DNA of 64,000 nucleotides from Flectonema sp. DT1601. Its lineage: Eukaryota > Euglenozoa > Diplonemea > Diplonemida > Diplonemidae. A model generated the notes under the pieces. It did no database searches. It was not told the origin of the DNA and was given only the letters and a program-made list of their open reading frames with translations. The DNA lies in the NCBI GenBank assembly GCA_964019425.1, contig OZ025819.1, forward strand, positions 947,840 to 1,011,839. The letters are read 5' to 3'. The position numbers and the translations under genes are program-made. Of this stretch, positions 55,301 to 63,401 are shown piece by piece; position 1 is the first letter of the stretch, and each line of letters opens with the position of its first letter.

Positions 55301-55885
55301 GAAAGCTTTTGGAAGTTGTTTTAACATCGGGTTCCAGATGTGGTCAGGTCCAGGTGCCTTCTTCTCCTTTGTTTTTGAAATTTGTCGTTCCAGTTCAGGC
55401 ATTCCAAATTCCACCGAGTTGTCATCAGGTATTCCTTGTAAGGTTGGTTCACCGTCTTCGAATTTGAATTGGTCTGCGTATGTTTTGGTGAAGACATCTG
55501 CCATTTCCCGCGGGTCGGTTAATTCCTTCTCACCATCGACAATCTTAGTAATTGAATGGTCCATCATTCTACCTTCCAGTTGTTTAACTTTTCTAAAGGC
55601 CCATCGGTAGTCCATTCCAGTCATGTCGCACTCAGTGATCTTCTGTTTGATCATATTGATACCTCTTTCAATTGCTTCTGAGTCTGTCTTATCAGGGTCA
55701 GTCTCTGCCATTAAATCTTCCAATTCTGAATCCCTCACAGCGAAGGTACTACTTGACTTTTTGTTGTAGCCTGGGATGGCCCTTCTCGCTGCTCTCAGAA
55801 TCTCGTTGTTGATCCTATTAGCTAGTTTCTGCACATTCTTAATTCTTTCTAATTTGGGCGCTGCCCTTTCCAACAATATTTTATA
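52399..55885 (-). mobile_element. LINE E, 5'-truncated, separate family
   Basis: Minus-strand element with A tail (T-run 52399-52423), 3' UTR to 52675 and coding up to about 55885, where a purine-rich spacer (55886-55957) leads to the tail of LINE C. The protein is only distantly similar to LINES A, B and C and the 3' UTR is unrelated. Endonuclease and ORF1 are missing. Its 5' border is not exact. Confidence 0.85.
52676..55876 (-). CDS. LINE E ORF2: reverse transcriptase, RNase H, CCHC
   Basis: 1066 uninterrupted codons, with no true ATG at the open end because the element is truncated. RT: KKAPGPDHIWNPMLKQLP, SYRPIALTSTVSKLFERMV, FDLQKAFDAVQPV, GVPQGSVLGPQLFSIFINDL, catalytic VFADDVGI (FADD, not YADD). 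The thumb motif TVRYLGVHYDEKLTF comes about 125 residues after the palm, so the insert is even longer than in LINE B. RNase H: YTDGSIRHKPE, YRTEQIAV, TDSMSVMQALE, HRNVRYNEVADQLAKF. End: CFFCKLGKATAHHVLFIC, a C-x2-C-x8-H-x4-C finger, and a helical tail. An intact frame of this length suggests recent mobility. Confidence 0.88.
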   Translation of the reverse strand: MLERAAPKLERIKNVQKLANRINNEILRAARRAIPGYNKKSSSTFAVRDSELEDLMAETDPDKTDSEAIERGINMIKQKITECDMTGMDYRWAFRKVKQLEGRMMDHSITKIVDGEKELTDPREMADVFTKTYADQFKFEDGEPTLQGIPDDNSVEFGMPELERQISKTKEKKAPGPDHIWNPMLKQLPKAFLEQLLRLFNLPWQRSAVPRCWKSGMVIPILKPDKDKKQVLSYRPIALTSTVSKLFERMVVERMHHLLKDRMNPRQAAYKRGRDSIENLCIVTDKLKSAKAMGEEAILITFDLQKAFDAVQPVTLLNKMSKIGLSTKYLRWVQNYLTSRKISTRVNGVKGAFRNIRVGVPQGSVLGPQLFSIFINDLIDKLEMYEPTVFADDVGIVITAGTVSCLESKVNNTVKIFERWALDSHIKINKNPGKTEYIHVRPRGTHDKSPVVVYSEEHTFKYVVATAEQMSNLVKDDNSTTVVSKEEFAITHLYVVPKHKIKVKLPNKPAVLKTMKMSASFSQLKKVHNKAEIDKMLERVGPGLHGFAYAVGRKVHKTNTVRYLGVHYDEKLTFKSQIQKMMTAASKGLGLLVRLTRIGCRKRTLISILVTVVLARVLYGVESFAWMLPKECLEQLELLVNRAVRLVTGCLRSTKLQRLYKEADTPRLKEHIQYKMCRTYERFKLSPFLPTRKLTRTGSSELYQKSKWGWNVWIDYVSGVPGLDNYRSITNLEVNPEHYTLPPWKSTSAMRFTYSSNKEEAEQREAELPAHEMKVYTDGSIRHKPETYMTDSAAAVVIVKESKMRLLGYKIPVAGSSYRTEQIAVKLALENLVQVAEDEHESLTTTTHLLTDSMSVMQALEQGPYIQRSPMNKKIWKLAMKLEKKGIQVNMQYVPAHRNVRYNEVADQLAKFAAGLKEDPPHEDVIIKQLPTQLDMGTLMTFHKRRKRENWIGPGEVRHPPYIEALTRPEEVLMSRFRVGHCRSLIIKGLNELCFFCKLGKATAHHVLFICEHWCIETLREKYISHMMNDKGEEACQLEDCYLPANQQQMTGFVTTLDRLAQLLGR

Positions 55886-55957
55886 ATAATTTAACCCAAA
55901 GAAAAAGAAAGAGAAAAAAAAAGGGGAAAAAAGAAAAAAGGAAAAAGAAAAAAAAGA
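55886..55957. repeat. Purine-rich spacer between LINE E and LINE C
   Basis: About 70 bp almost only A and G on the + strand (GAAAAAGAAAGAGAAAAAA and similar). Confidence 0.6.
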
Positions 55958-56260
55958 TTTTTTTATTTATTTATTTAGTCACATCCCCCCTGTCTTTCTA
56001 CTTTGTTTTTATTCTTTCTGAGCATACTCGCTCTTCTTATTTTTTAACTAATTAAATAAGCAACAACGAGTGCAACTGTTGTGAGTCCGTTGGAGGACTT
56101 CCCCGGATAGGAAGCTCACGACACTGTAAGTACAAAGCGAATGATCAATACGGAGACGGTGGCCAAAGACCACTGGGTTACCTGCGAGCTATGAAGCTCT
56201 ACGGATGTCCTCAGAGAGTTATTAGGAGATGAATTAGGAGTGATGTATGAGTATGATATA

Positions 56261-57919
56261 CTAAAAAGATAGTAACTTCTGATAACAGCTTGTTGCCGTC
56301 CATTGTTCTAAATGCCATATGAAGCCAGCGAGGGAATGTAAGTTCCTCGTAGCGAACATAAATAGCAGGCTGTGTTCCTTCTTTGAAATCTTCGCTTCTT
56401 CCATGACAGATCCAATTGTTCCATTTCTGATGCGTACCAGAGCAGAGTTCATGCAGTTAAACATCAAGTGTCTAGGTGATGAGTCCGTCCGTCTACAAAA
56501 AGGGCACTTCAGTTGTACGCCTTTGTCTCTCAGCAAGGGGTGTGAACCCGTTCTGAATTGTGCAATTCTTACTTCCGAAGCTCTCAGCATGTCTTTCGGA
56601 TATCTAGCAGTTCTCAATCCTCCGGTCGCCTCCAGATACTGTCTGAGCATCACCCGTTTCATTGGAGGCTTTGCCTTCTCGGAGGCTTCCATCATCTTTC
56701 CTATCAACTTCCTGTGAGACTCCCTCGCTACCCTTGATTTGTGGGCGAAGAAATCCATGGTCGTTGAGACCGGTTTACTTTCGGCATCCTTCGAGACTTC
56801 TTTGGCCAGCTTATCAGCCTTATCGTGTGGTTCAATCCCCACATGGGCCGGGATAAACTGGAGATGCACCTGTGTCTTCAGATCCCTAATGCTTTCCAGT
56901 ATTAACAGAGAGTTCAACTTCCTCTGGGCAACAATCCCTCCATTGAGTTCCTCCAGGTTGGATTTCGAGTCACTGAAGATTCTGGTAATACCTGACCTGG
57001 GACCCAAGATCGAGTCAGCTTTGCCAATTTCTCTCATCAGCAGTTTGAGTGTTACCTGTTCAGCCTTGTAGCTGCTTTCAGTAGCTACAAGTCTTGACGA
57101 CATCGTTCTCTCAGTTGGTGAGACCTGTACTGCTGCCGCACCCGCAGTGTAGTTAACAGGATCATGTGAGCCGTCCACATATATAGCCGAGTTGCAAGGG
57201 ACTAGGTCCCTGCAGTATTCCTCAAATTTGTTCCTGTCCACATCTGCATCACCGGTCTTGTTATGACCATACCCACAGGATATCTCTAGATTTGGTACAT
57301 CCGCCCAGGGTTCGATGCTGTCAGGTTGAACTATTCCTTGGAGGGCGATGTTACAATCTTCCTGCGGCAACTTAGAACTCCAGAATCCTTTCGCTATTCG
57401 GTTCGTCGAACGTACCCACTTCAGCGATCGATACCTAAACAGAGCAGTTCTGGCCTGTTTTTCTATTATCAACTTCATCGGGAGCATGTTCGCCTCCAAG
57501 AGCAGTGGGAGAGACCTGGTGTAGATGCTGCAACCCGTTATCCTTCTCGCAATCTTCTTCAGATTCAAGTCCACAAGATCAATCTGACCCTCAGATAGGA
57601 AAGGACCGAAGCTCTCCAGCCCATATGACAGCCTTGAAAGTATGTACAGGTTCTTGACCATGCACAGCGTCTTAAAATCAAAATCATACTGTTCTAGTTT
57701 CCCCAGGAGTGCAAGACCCTTCCTGGTCTCATCCAGCATCTTTCCGACCTGTGTTCCATAAGATAAATCACCATCAATGTGCACCCCCAGGTATTTAACG
57801 CTGTCTACCATCGGCATCAGTACTGCGGTTAACAACTTTACTCTCAGCTTACTTGATCCATCGCTTGAGAATGGTTTCCTTGAGAATGGTTTCTCCACTA
57901 CCCAGAATTGGCCTTCCAA
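56261..57919 (-). CDS. LINE C ORF2 C-terminal part: thumb, RNase H, CCHC
   Basis: This frame overlaps the upstream ORF2 frame at 57849-57919 but is shifted by one base, so ORF2 is broken once. The true protein similarity to LINE A begins at VKLLTAVLMPM. It contains SVKYLGVHIDGDLSY, RNase H (VDGSHDP, YKAEQ, SDSKSNLEEL, HVGIEPHDKADKLAK) and the finger CPFCRRTDSSPRHLMFNC. Compared with LINE A, about 20 residues just before this point (GDTEVTKASELLELM region) are missing and a 15-bp tandem duplication (TTGAGAATGGTTTC, twice on the + strand at about 57865-57894) sits at the break. Confidence 0.88.
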   Translation of the reverse strand: MEGQFWVVEKPFSRKPFSSDGSSKLRVKLLTAVLMPMVDSVKYLGVHIDGDLSYGTQVGKMLDETRKGLALLGKLEQYDFDFKTLCMVKNLYILSRLSYGLESFGPFLSEGQIDLVDLNLKKIARRITGCSIYTRSLPLLLEANMLPMKLIIEKQARTALFRYRSLKWVRSTNRIAKGFWSSKLPQEDCNIALQGIVQPDSIEPWADVPNLEISCGYGHNKTGDADVDRNKFEEYCRDLVPCNSAIYVDGSHDPVNYTAGAAAVQVSPTERTMSSRLVATESSYKAEQVTLKLLMREIGKADSILGPRSGITRIFSDSKSNLEELNGGIVAQRKLNSLLILESIRDLKTQVHLQFIPAHVGIEPHDKADKLAKEVSKDAESKPVSTTMDFFAHKSRVARESHRKLIGKMMEASEKAKPPMKRVMLRQYLEATGGLRTARYPKDMLRASEVRIAQFRTGSHPLLRDKGVQLKCPFCRRTDSSPRHLMFNCMNSALVRIRNGTIGSVMEEAKISKKEHSLLFMFATRNLHSLAGFIWHLEQWTATSCYQKLLSF

Positions 57920-60113
57920 ACTCGTTCGGTCTGATCATCTTAGCCAGATCTCCCCTGCTTACAACGTAATAATTATCCTTTGCAGTCCTGGGGAAGCCCA
58001 GTCTCCAGTAGATATCCTTTGGGCAGCGCACAGGCATACCACATGTCTTAGAGACGGACAGTGCCATATCATTGGTTTTGCACCAGCTATCCACAAGTCC
58101 AAGGATCCATTGCGCTTTCTTATTGGTTAAATTAACGTCCTTATCAGAGACTACACAAGCGGTGTCATCTGCATAAAGAGCCGAAACTGAGCCAGTCTTC
58201 TCCAACAACTTCGCCAGGTCATCAACATAAATCAGGTATAGCAGCGGACCGATAATCGATCCTTGGGGAACCCCCCTCGTTACCGTTCTGTAGGAGCTAA
58301 GGTTGCCATTCGCACTCACCCTTGCCTGCCTGCCCTTCAGGAAGTCAACTACCCATGCAATGAACGGGGAGGGAATACGCATGTTCTTCATCTTCTTGAT
58401 CAGTTTCTCATGATTAATTCTATCAAATGCTTCCGTGAAGTCGAACGACAGCAGAACAGAGCTCTTGTTCTTTTCACTGGCCTCATGAAGAGCGTTGACT
58501 AACATTGAAATCTGCTCACACGTATTCCTTCCTCTTCTAAAACCCGCCTGGATAGACGACAGGGCATTGTTCTGGGTAAGCCAATACATCAACCTATCAT
58601 AAATCACTCTTTCAAGTACTTTACCCACCACCGAGGTCAACGTGATCAGTCTGAAACTTGCGATCTTATCCTTTGGCTTACCTGGTTTGTAAACTGGCTT
58701 GATAAGACCCTCCTTCCAGATCCTCGGTACCTTTGACGTTAGCCACGATTCATTGAATAACGCCAGGAGGAAATCCATTCCTATCACCGATAAGTTCTTC
58801 AACATTATCCCATGGATTCCATCTGGACCTGGTGCTTTCCCGGGCCTTACCTTCTTGATGGCTCGCTTCAGTTCAGTCATTGTTAGATTCCCTCCGATTT
58901 TGGCGAAGTCGCTGCTCTTCGTATTCGGAGGTCCTAGTTTACGTTTTGTCGGGGTCTTAACAAATTGTTCCAAGAACTTCACAGGTAGTTGGTTCTCGTC
59001 AAACTCCGGAATGTGAATTTCACGTCCTTCATCCGTCTCAAGGTCCTTTATCTTTTTGAACGCATATGCAAAGCCTTCACCTTTTGCTAGCCGTTCAGCG
59101 ATAAATTTTCCCTTCGCACGCTTGGTATCTGGGGTGGAAGCGTTCCACATTCTTCTTCTCTTCCCTTTGATCCGAAGCCTTCTCCTAACGTACCTCTTCG
59201 CTACTCCAAGAACGATTCTGTTGAACGTTACTGCTCTTCTCCCAACGCTCGCAGAGTTGTTTACCTTTCCAAACCTGTAGTCTAGTTCATGTTCATATGA
59301 GTACCAATCAGCTGTATTGAAGTCCCAGACCGATCTCTTCGTCGCGTGGTTGCCCGAAGGCTCAAGGGGTGAGAGCGTATCGAAGGTAGCAGAGAGTGGT
59401 GTATGATCCGAACCGTGCTCAATTCCTTCACCTACCAGCTCAAAGTTAAGCAGCTGAATCTCCTCGTGGTGCAGGATCAGATCGGGCGAGGTCCCATGTC
59501 TCGGCAGTGTCGCTAGACCTGGCGGGTTCGCAATCAGGAGGTCCTCTTGCCCTGTCCAGTTGAGAAGGTCACAGCCTTTTACGTTGGTTTTCTTGGACCA
59601 GTACCTATGGTGTGCGTTGAAGTCACCAGCGAGAATGAACTTGCCAACACGTTTCAGGGAGAATAGTTCAAAATTAATCCTCGAGCTCGGTGGGGAGTAG
59701 ATGTTGAGAATACTTACGTCTTCGTTAATTCTGACACCCATCGACTCGACGGTTCCTCTCATCGACGGTATGGAGATATCAAAGCAATCATGTTGAATTC
59801 CTCGTTTTATTAAAGTGATCAGGCCACCTCCCCTTCCTGGCCTATCCCTCCTGTAGCAAACGTAGTTCCAATGAAACAATGCCATCCTGCAAGAAGTCTC
59901 CTGAAGGCAAAGTACGTCGGGGTCAAGCTTACTCAGGATGTGTCCAATGAACTCCATTTTGTTCGAGATGGTGCGACAATTCCAACTGATTACATTTAAT
60001 TTGCAAGAGGGACCATCCTTTCTCCTATTCGGCCCTGGGTTTCGTTCAACGTCCCCTGCTATCAGCAAGAGACGTCTTCGAGTCTCAGCCCAGTTCCTTC
60101 CATCTACGTGCCG
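57849..60113 (-). CDS. LINE C ORF2 N-terminal part: 2A, APE endonuclease, RT
   Basis: Read from the codon after the ORF1 stop, 15 codons lead to LLLIAGDVERNPGP, a strong match to the 2A/StopGo consensus (60030-60071). No ATG lies between the stop and this motif. The endonuclease follows: VISWNCRTISNK, DVLCLQETS (catalytic Glu), ILNIYSPPSS, FILAGDFNAHH, and GSDHTPLSATF with the terminal Asp-His pair. Then RT: GKAPGPDGIHGIML, FRLITLTSVVGKVLE, FDFTEAFDRINHE, GVPQGSIIGPLLYLIYVDDL and ALYADDTACVV. The frame ends after RPILGSGETILK where ORF2 is disrupted. Confidence 0.9.
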   Translation of the reverse strand, partial: RHVDGRNWAETRRRLLLIAGDVERNPGPNRRKDGPSCKLNVISWNCRTISNKMEFIGHILSKLDPDVLCLQETSCRMALFHWNYVCYRRDRPGRGGGLITLIKRGIQHDCFDISIPSMRGTVESMGVRINEDVSILNIYSPPSSRINFELFSLKRVGKFILAGDFNAHHRYWSKKTNVKGCDLLNWTGQEDLLIANPPGLATLPRHGTSPDLILHHEEIQLLNFELVGEGIEHGSDHTPLSATFDTLSPLEPSGNHATKRSVWDFNTADWYSYEHELDYRFGKVNNSASVGRRAVTFNRIVLGVAKRYVRRRLRIKGKRRRMWNASTPDTKRAKGKFIAERLAKGEGFAYAFKKIKDLETDEGREIHIPEFDENQLPVKFLEQFVKTPTKRKLGPPNTKSSDFAKIGGNLTMTELKRAIKKVRPGKAPGPDGIHGIMLKNLSVIGMDFLLALFNESWLTSKVPRIWKEGLIKPVYKPGKPKDKIASFRLITLTSVVGKVLERVIYDRLMYWLTQNNALSSIQAGFRRGRNTCEQISMLVNALHEASEKNKSSVLLSFDFTEAFDRINHEKLIKKMKNMRIPSPFIAWVVDFLKGRQARVSANGNLSSYRTVTRGVPQGSIIGPLLYLIYVDDLAKLLEKTGSVSALYADDTACVVSDKDVNLTNKKAQWILGLVDSWCKTNDMALSVSKTCGMPVRCPKDIYWRLGFPRTAKDNYYVVSRGDLAKMIRPNEFGRPILGSGETILKETILKRWIK
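60030..60071 (-). promoter_or_regulatory. 2A (StopGo) ribosome-skipping motif
   Basis: Encodes LLLIAGDVERNPGP. It fits the consensus D-V/I-E-x-N-P-G-P, and the upstream LL-x-x-AG resembles 2A of FMDV and of trypanosomatid LINEs. Skipping would occur between the last Gly and Pro, releasing the endonuclease-RT protein with N-terminal Pro. Confidence 0.85.
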
Positions 60114-60116
60114 TCA
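60114..60116 (-). promoter_or_regulatory. Putative leaky UGA stop (UGA-CGG context)
   Basis: On the minus strand the sequence is AAA TGA CGG CAC. UGA followed by CGG is a known readthrough context in several plant RNA viruses. A short hairpin (GAGAC/GTCTC, 8-nt loop) lies 28 nt downstream at 60069-60086. ORF1 and ORF2 are in the same frame around it. Confidence 0.55.
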
Positions 60117-63100
60117 TTTACCTTCCAAGAATCTCGTCATCAGCATCTCTAAACGATCCATCCTCCGTTCCATCGTATCCTGTTCAGCTGTCGACTTCTT
60201 CACAGTTTTCTTTGTCACAACCTGCTCTACAGGACCTACTTCCTTCAAGGCTCCTTTCCTCTCCTCAATCTTCACACCCGCTTCCCGCCAGAGTCTCTTC
60301 CCCTTCCCCTTACCATGAAAGGATAAGAATTCTGCTCGCAAGTAGCAACGATTAGAGGCCTCCCCCTCTGTTGGATCACGTCTCTTCTCCGGCGGAGTAA
60401 GGCCTTTTTCCGGTGTGCTCTCCGCAGTTGACGTTGGCTGAGTTTTCTCCTTCACATCCACCTCTCTGGCAGCTTGGCGCTTCTTACGATTTTGTCTTTG
60501 AACTACCTCAACCGTACATGCCCTACCGTCGATTAATACCGTGTCGTCATCCGGCACTTCAGCACGCACCCTCATCCATCTGTATCCAGTCCTTACTCCA
60601 TCCACGGTTGCTCTCACATGCCACCCATCCTTCGCCAGCAGCGCTACCGCTTCACGGGGAAGTACATCTAACGGAATTCCCGAGATTTCTAATTCAGGGA
60701 GCTTTGCAGGGATTCCCAGTTTTTCCCTGGTTACATCTTCCAGCTCCGGTGAAACTCTGATACCAAAACCTTTAGGGTTTTCGACTAATCCCAACGATTC
60801 CAAGGAATCAGAGTGTTCAACTGCCTCCTTCAAAGAGCACTCGTCCTGAAGCCAAATAACTGTATCCTTCGGAGCCTCCCCTTCGTCTTGGATCCACAAG
60901 AACCTCCCATCTTTGCCGGAAGTTCTTAGCAGTTCCACCGCCCCGGATTTCCTCAGTCGGATGACAGCCGACACCGTACTCTTCGTTACCCTGAAGTTGT
61001 ACGCTTCCATGAAGCCGGGTGTGTCCTTCATTTCTTTTGTGATGAGGTGCTCAGGCTTACTCGCTAACTCAAGCCACTTATCATCCTTCCACCTTCTTTT
61101 AGGAGCGGTCACTATTGCCTTCACCGATTTAATACCCCGCTTACCCTTTGGTAGAGCAGCCTCACCCAGGTCATGAATGAAGATGCGATGTACCTTGTTT
61201 CCATCCTTGCTCGATAATAGCACGTGTTCCCTTCTTCCTTGTCCATTCACTTGGTCCAGCGTTACCACGCTGCACGTTTTCCATGCAGGAACCTCCGGCT
61301 TCATCCCCAGAAGATCTCTTGCCTCCGAAGGCGTCGCAAGGGCTACTCCTTGATTCCCTTTCGATACCTCCTCAAACTTCGTGACCGGAATGTTCCAATC
61401 AGCTTCCCTCAGGCTCCAGGAGTTCAACACTTCCCTCTCCTTCTTGTTGGTTTTCTCCCAGAGACGTCTGGCTTTTTCAACAGCTTTCATCGACTGCGTC
61501 GCTTTCTTTTCCAGTGATTCCCACTCGGATGTGCAGTTCCTCTGTACAGCTGATCTAACCTTTGACTCATCAGTGGTGAGGCCGTAGGAGCGAGAGTAAG
61601 TCAGACCGTTCACTAAGTTGGCAATTCCCAGTGGTGGTTGGCTCGGGGCTACTACGACCTCATTCACTTCTTCGCTTCTCTGCGCTCTCGATGAGGCCAA
61701 CTCCTGTCTCAGTTCTTTCAGCTGAGTCTGGAGTTCCATGAGCAACTTCCTCAGCTCACCCTTCTCTTCTCTCTCTTTCTGGAGCTCCAGTCGGAGTTGT
61801 TCAATTCCCTGTTGTTGCGGAAGTACCGGCGGGTACGGTTGCCTTTGATGCATCGGTGCATAAGGCTGGTGCTGCATGTAGTAGACCGGAGGTTGGCTTA
61901 CTGCATGCGTTTGCTGACGGAGGCTGCTTTGTTGGAGTTGGAGCTTCTGTTGCTGTTGTCGCAGTTTTCCTTCTTGAAGTTCCAGATCTAGCTTTGACTT
62001 CTGGTCTTCTTGTTGCTGTTGTTCGAACTCCTTTCCAAGCTCCCGTTGAAGTTGGAGCAGTTCCTTCCTCCCTTGTTCCTTCTCCTTTTCTTGTTGTTGT
62101 TGGAGTTGATGGCTACGCAGCTTCTGTTGTTCGAACTCCATGTCTAGCTTGTTCCTGAGACACTGGAGTTCCTTCCTACCCTTCTCCATCTCGTCCTCCT
62201 GCTGGCGTTGTAGTTGGAGTCGTTGATGCTCAAGGTCATCTTCCTGCTTTTTGATTTCTTCCCGTCTCTGTTGTTGTTGCTGCTGGTCCAGTTTGCCCTT
62301 TTCCAACTCCACATTCAGTTGATGTTGAAGCAGCTGCTGTTTTTCCTCCAGGCTAACCTGTTGCAGTTGCAGATTCTGTTGAATCCTGGACTGTTCTTGT
62401 TGTTGTTGGCGTTGGTCTTCTTCGAGTTGGCATCTTCTTCTTCGGAGAGATTCATCCTCGACAGCCTTCTCCCTGCTGTGCTGCTGTTCGAGCTGCTGTT
62501 GTTGGATCAGTATTTGTTCCTGCTTCTGTTGTAGGTCTGCTTTATATTGTAGCAGTTCTTGTTGTTGTTGGTTTAACAACTCTTGGCTATGTTGTTGGTT
62601 TTGATGTTGTTGTTGGACTTGATGCTCAAGTTGTTGTTGCTGTTGTATATGCTTATCCTGCTGTTGTTGGACTTGTTGATCAAGTTGCTGTTGCTGCTGC
62701 TGTTGGATTTCCTGCTGCTTTTTGACTTGATGGCTAAGTTGCTGTTCTTGCTGTTGTTGCTTCAGACAGAGTTCATCTTCGTACTGAGTAAGAGCCTTCT
62801 GTTGTTGATGCAGATGTTCCTGGTTTTGTTGCTGTTGATGGTCCAGTTGTTTCTGGTTGACAAGTTGTTGCTGTTGATGGTTAGTCAGTACTTCCTCAAG
62901 CTGTTGTTGCTTTTGGAATAATTCTTCCTGTTTCTTCTGGAAGTTAACTTCTAGCTCACTCTGTTGTTTGCAGAGGAGCTCTTGCTGTTGCAGCAGTTCG
63001 TTCTTCTCTTCTTCCTGCTCTGCCTGTTTTTTCTTGAGGACCTTCTCGTCCTTCTTCCTGTCTTCGTCCCGATCCAGCCTTCTTAGGCCATCCCGTGCGA

Positions 63101-63278
63101 GTCTCTCCCTCAACTCGTCTCGTTCCTTCGTGTCTACGCTCGTCTTCCTGTCTTTCTTACCGTTCCCGTTCTCTGTGTGTGCTTTCCGGTTCCTTTCCTT
63201 CCGTGAGAGTATTTCACCTCCCATCTGGTTGCAAAATTTAGTCGGTCTCTGCCGTCCGAGACCGCCGCGTGGAGGCAT
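60114..63278 (-). CDS. LINE C ORF1: long coiled-coil, Gln-rich protein
   Basis: First ATG at 63278 (MPPRGGLGR) and TGA stop at 60114-60116, 1054 residues. Residues 1-80 are basic. Residues 80-520 form a very long heptad- and Gln-rich coiled coil (for example QQKLQLQQSSLRQQ). Residues 600-1000 are a mixed domain with FLWIQDEGEAPKDTVIWLQDE, SVVTLDQVNGQGRREHVLLS and GYRWMRVRAEVPDDDTVLIDG; I do not recognise it. The last residues MDRLEMLMTRFLEGK are helical. No CCHC knuckle is visible, unlike many ORF1p. Likely role: RNA binding and trimerising ORF1p. The stop is followed in frame by ORF2, in the context AAA-TGA-CGG. Confidence 0.85.
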   Translation of the reverse strand: MPPRGGLGRQRPTKFCNQMGGEILSRKERNRKAHTENGNGKKDRKTSVDTKERDELRERLARDGLRRLDRDEDRKKDEKVLKKKQAEQEEEKNELLQQQELLCKQQSELEVNFQKKQEELFQKQQQLEEVLTNHQQQQLVNQKQLDHQQQQNQEHLHQQQKALTQYEDELCLKQQQQEQQLSHQVKKQQEIQQQQQQQLDQQVQQQQDKHIQQQQQLEHQVQQQHQNQQHSQELLNQQQQELLQYKADLQQKQEQILIQQQQLEQQHSREKAVEDESLRRRRCQLEEDQRQQQQEQSRIQQNLQLQQVSLEEKQQLLQHQLNVELEKGKLDQQQQQQRREEIKKQEDDLEHQRLQLQRQQEDEMEKGRKELQCLRNKLDMEFEQQKLRSHQLQQQQEKEKEQGRKELLQLQRELGKEFEQQQQEDQKSKLDLELQEGKLRQQQQKLQLQQSSLRQQTHAVSQPPVYYMQHQPYAPMHQRQPYPPVLPQQQGIEQLRLELQKEREEKGELRKLLMELQTQLKELRQELASSRAQRSEEVNEVVVAPSQPPLGIANLVNGLTYSRSYGLTTDESKVRSAVQRNCTSEWESLEKKATQSMKAVEKARRLWEKTNKKEREVLNSWSLREADWNIPVTKFEEVSKGNQGVALATPSEARDLLGMKPEVPAWKTCSVVTLDQVNGQGRREHVLLSSKDGNKVHRIFIHDLGEAALPKGKRGIKSVKAIVTAPKRRWKDDKWLELASKPEHLITKEMKDTPGFMEAYNFRVTKSTVSAVIRLRKSGAVELLRTSGKDGRFLWIQDEGEAPKDTVIWLQDECSLKEAVEHSDSLESLGLVENPKGFGIRVSPELEDVTREKLGIPAKLPELEISGIPLDVLPREAVALLAKDGWHVRATVDGVRTGYRWMRVRAEVPDDDTVLIDGRACTVEVVQRQNRKKRQAAREVDVKEKTQPTSTAESTPEKGLTPPEKRRDPTEGEASNRCYLRAEFLSFHGKGKGKRLWREAGVKIEERKGALKEVGPVEQVVTKKTVKKSTAEQDTMERRMDRLEMLMTRFLEGK
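62540..62960 (-). repeat. CAA/CAG-rich coding repeat in LINE C ORF1
   Basis: Irregular poly-Gln coding sequence with runs such as QQQQQQLDQQVQQQQ; related repeats occur in LINE D at 63820-64000. Confidence 0.75.
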
Positions 63279-63291
63279 TTTGTGTGGTCCC

Positions 63292-63401
63292 AATAAATAA
63301 AAGCTTTTTCAATAAAGTACAGAAACTGTAGCTTTAGAATCGTTGGTATAAATAAAAAAAGAGATTTTTATTTTTATTTATTAATAAAAAAAAGAGAATT
63401 T
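63292..63401. other. 110-bp AT-rich spacer between divergent LINE starts
   Basis: AT-rich, with TTTATTTATT next to the LINE C start (minus reading) and TTTTTATTTATT about 20 nt before the LINE D start. No protein-coding content. Confidence 0.6.

Larger units (their letters stand above)
55958..63291 (-). mobile_element. LINE C, apparently full length (2A-APE-RT-RNH type)
   Basis: About 7.3 kb on the minus strand. The 5' end GGGACCACAC is only about 13 nt before the ORF1 ATG and is shared with LINE D, so this looks like the true element start. ORF1 is 60114-63278; ORF2 runs from 60113 to 56261 with one disturbance near 57850-57890. The 3' UTR is 55978-56260 and the tail is TAAATAAATAAA. Order of domains: coiled-coil ORF1, UGA stop, 2A motif, APE endonuclease, RT, connection, RNase H and CCHC finger. 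The 2A and RNase H combination recalls Ingi/L1Tc elements of trypanosomatids in the I group. Confidence 0.88.

Noticed and set aside
63276-63293. ORF1 start at 63293
   Set aside because: That start is a TTG; the first ATG is 63278 and LINE D begins at the same MPPRGGLGR.
61221-63300. Plus-strand frames with Leu-rich sequence opposite LINE C ORF1
   Set aside because: They are antisense shadows of the Gln codons (CAA/CAG read as TTG/CTG).
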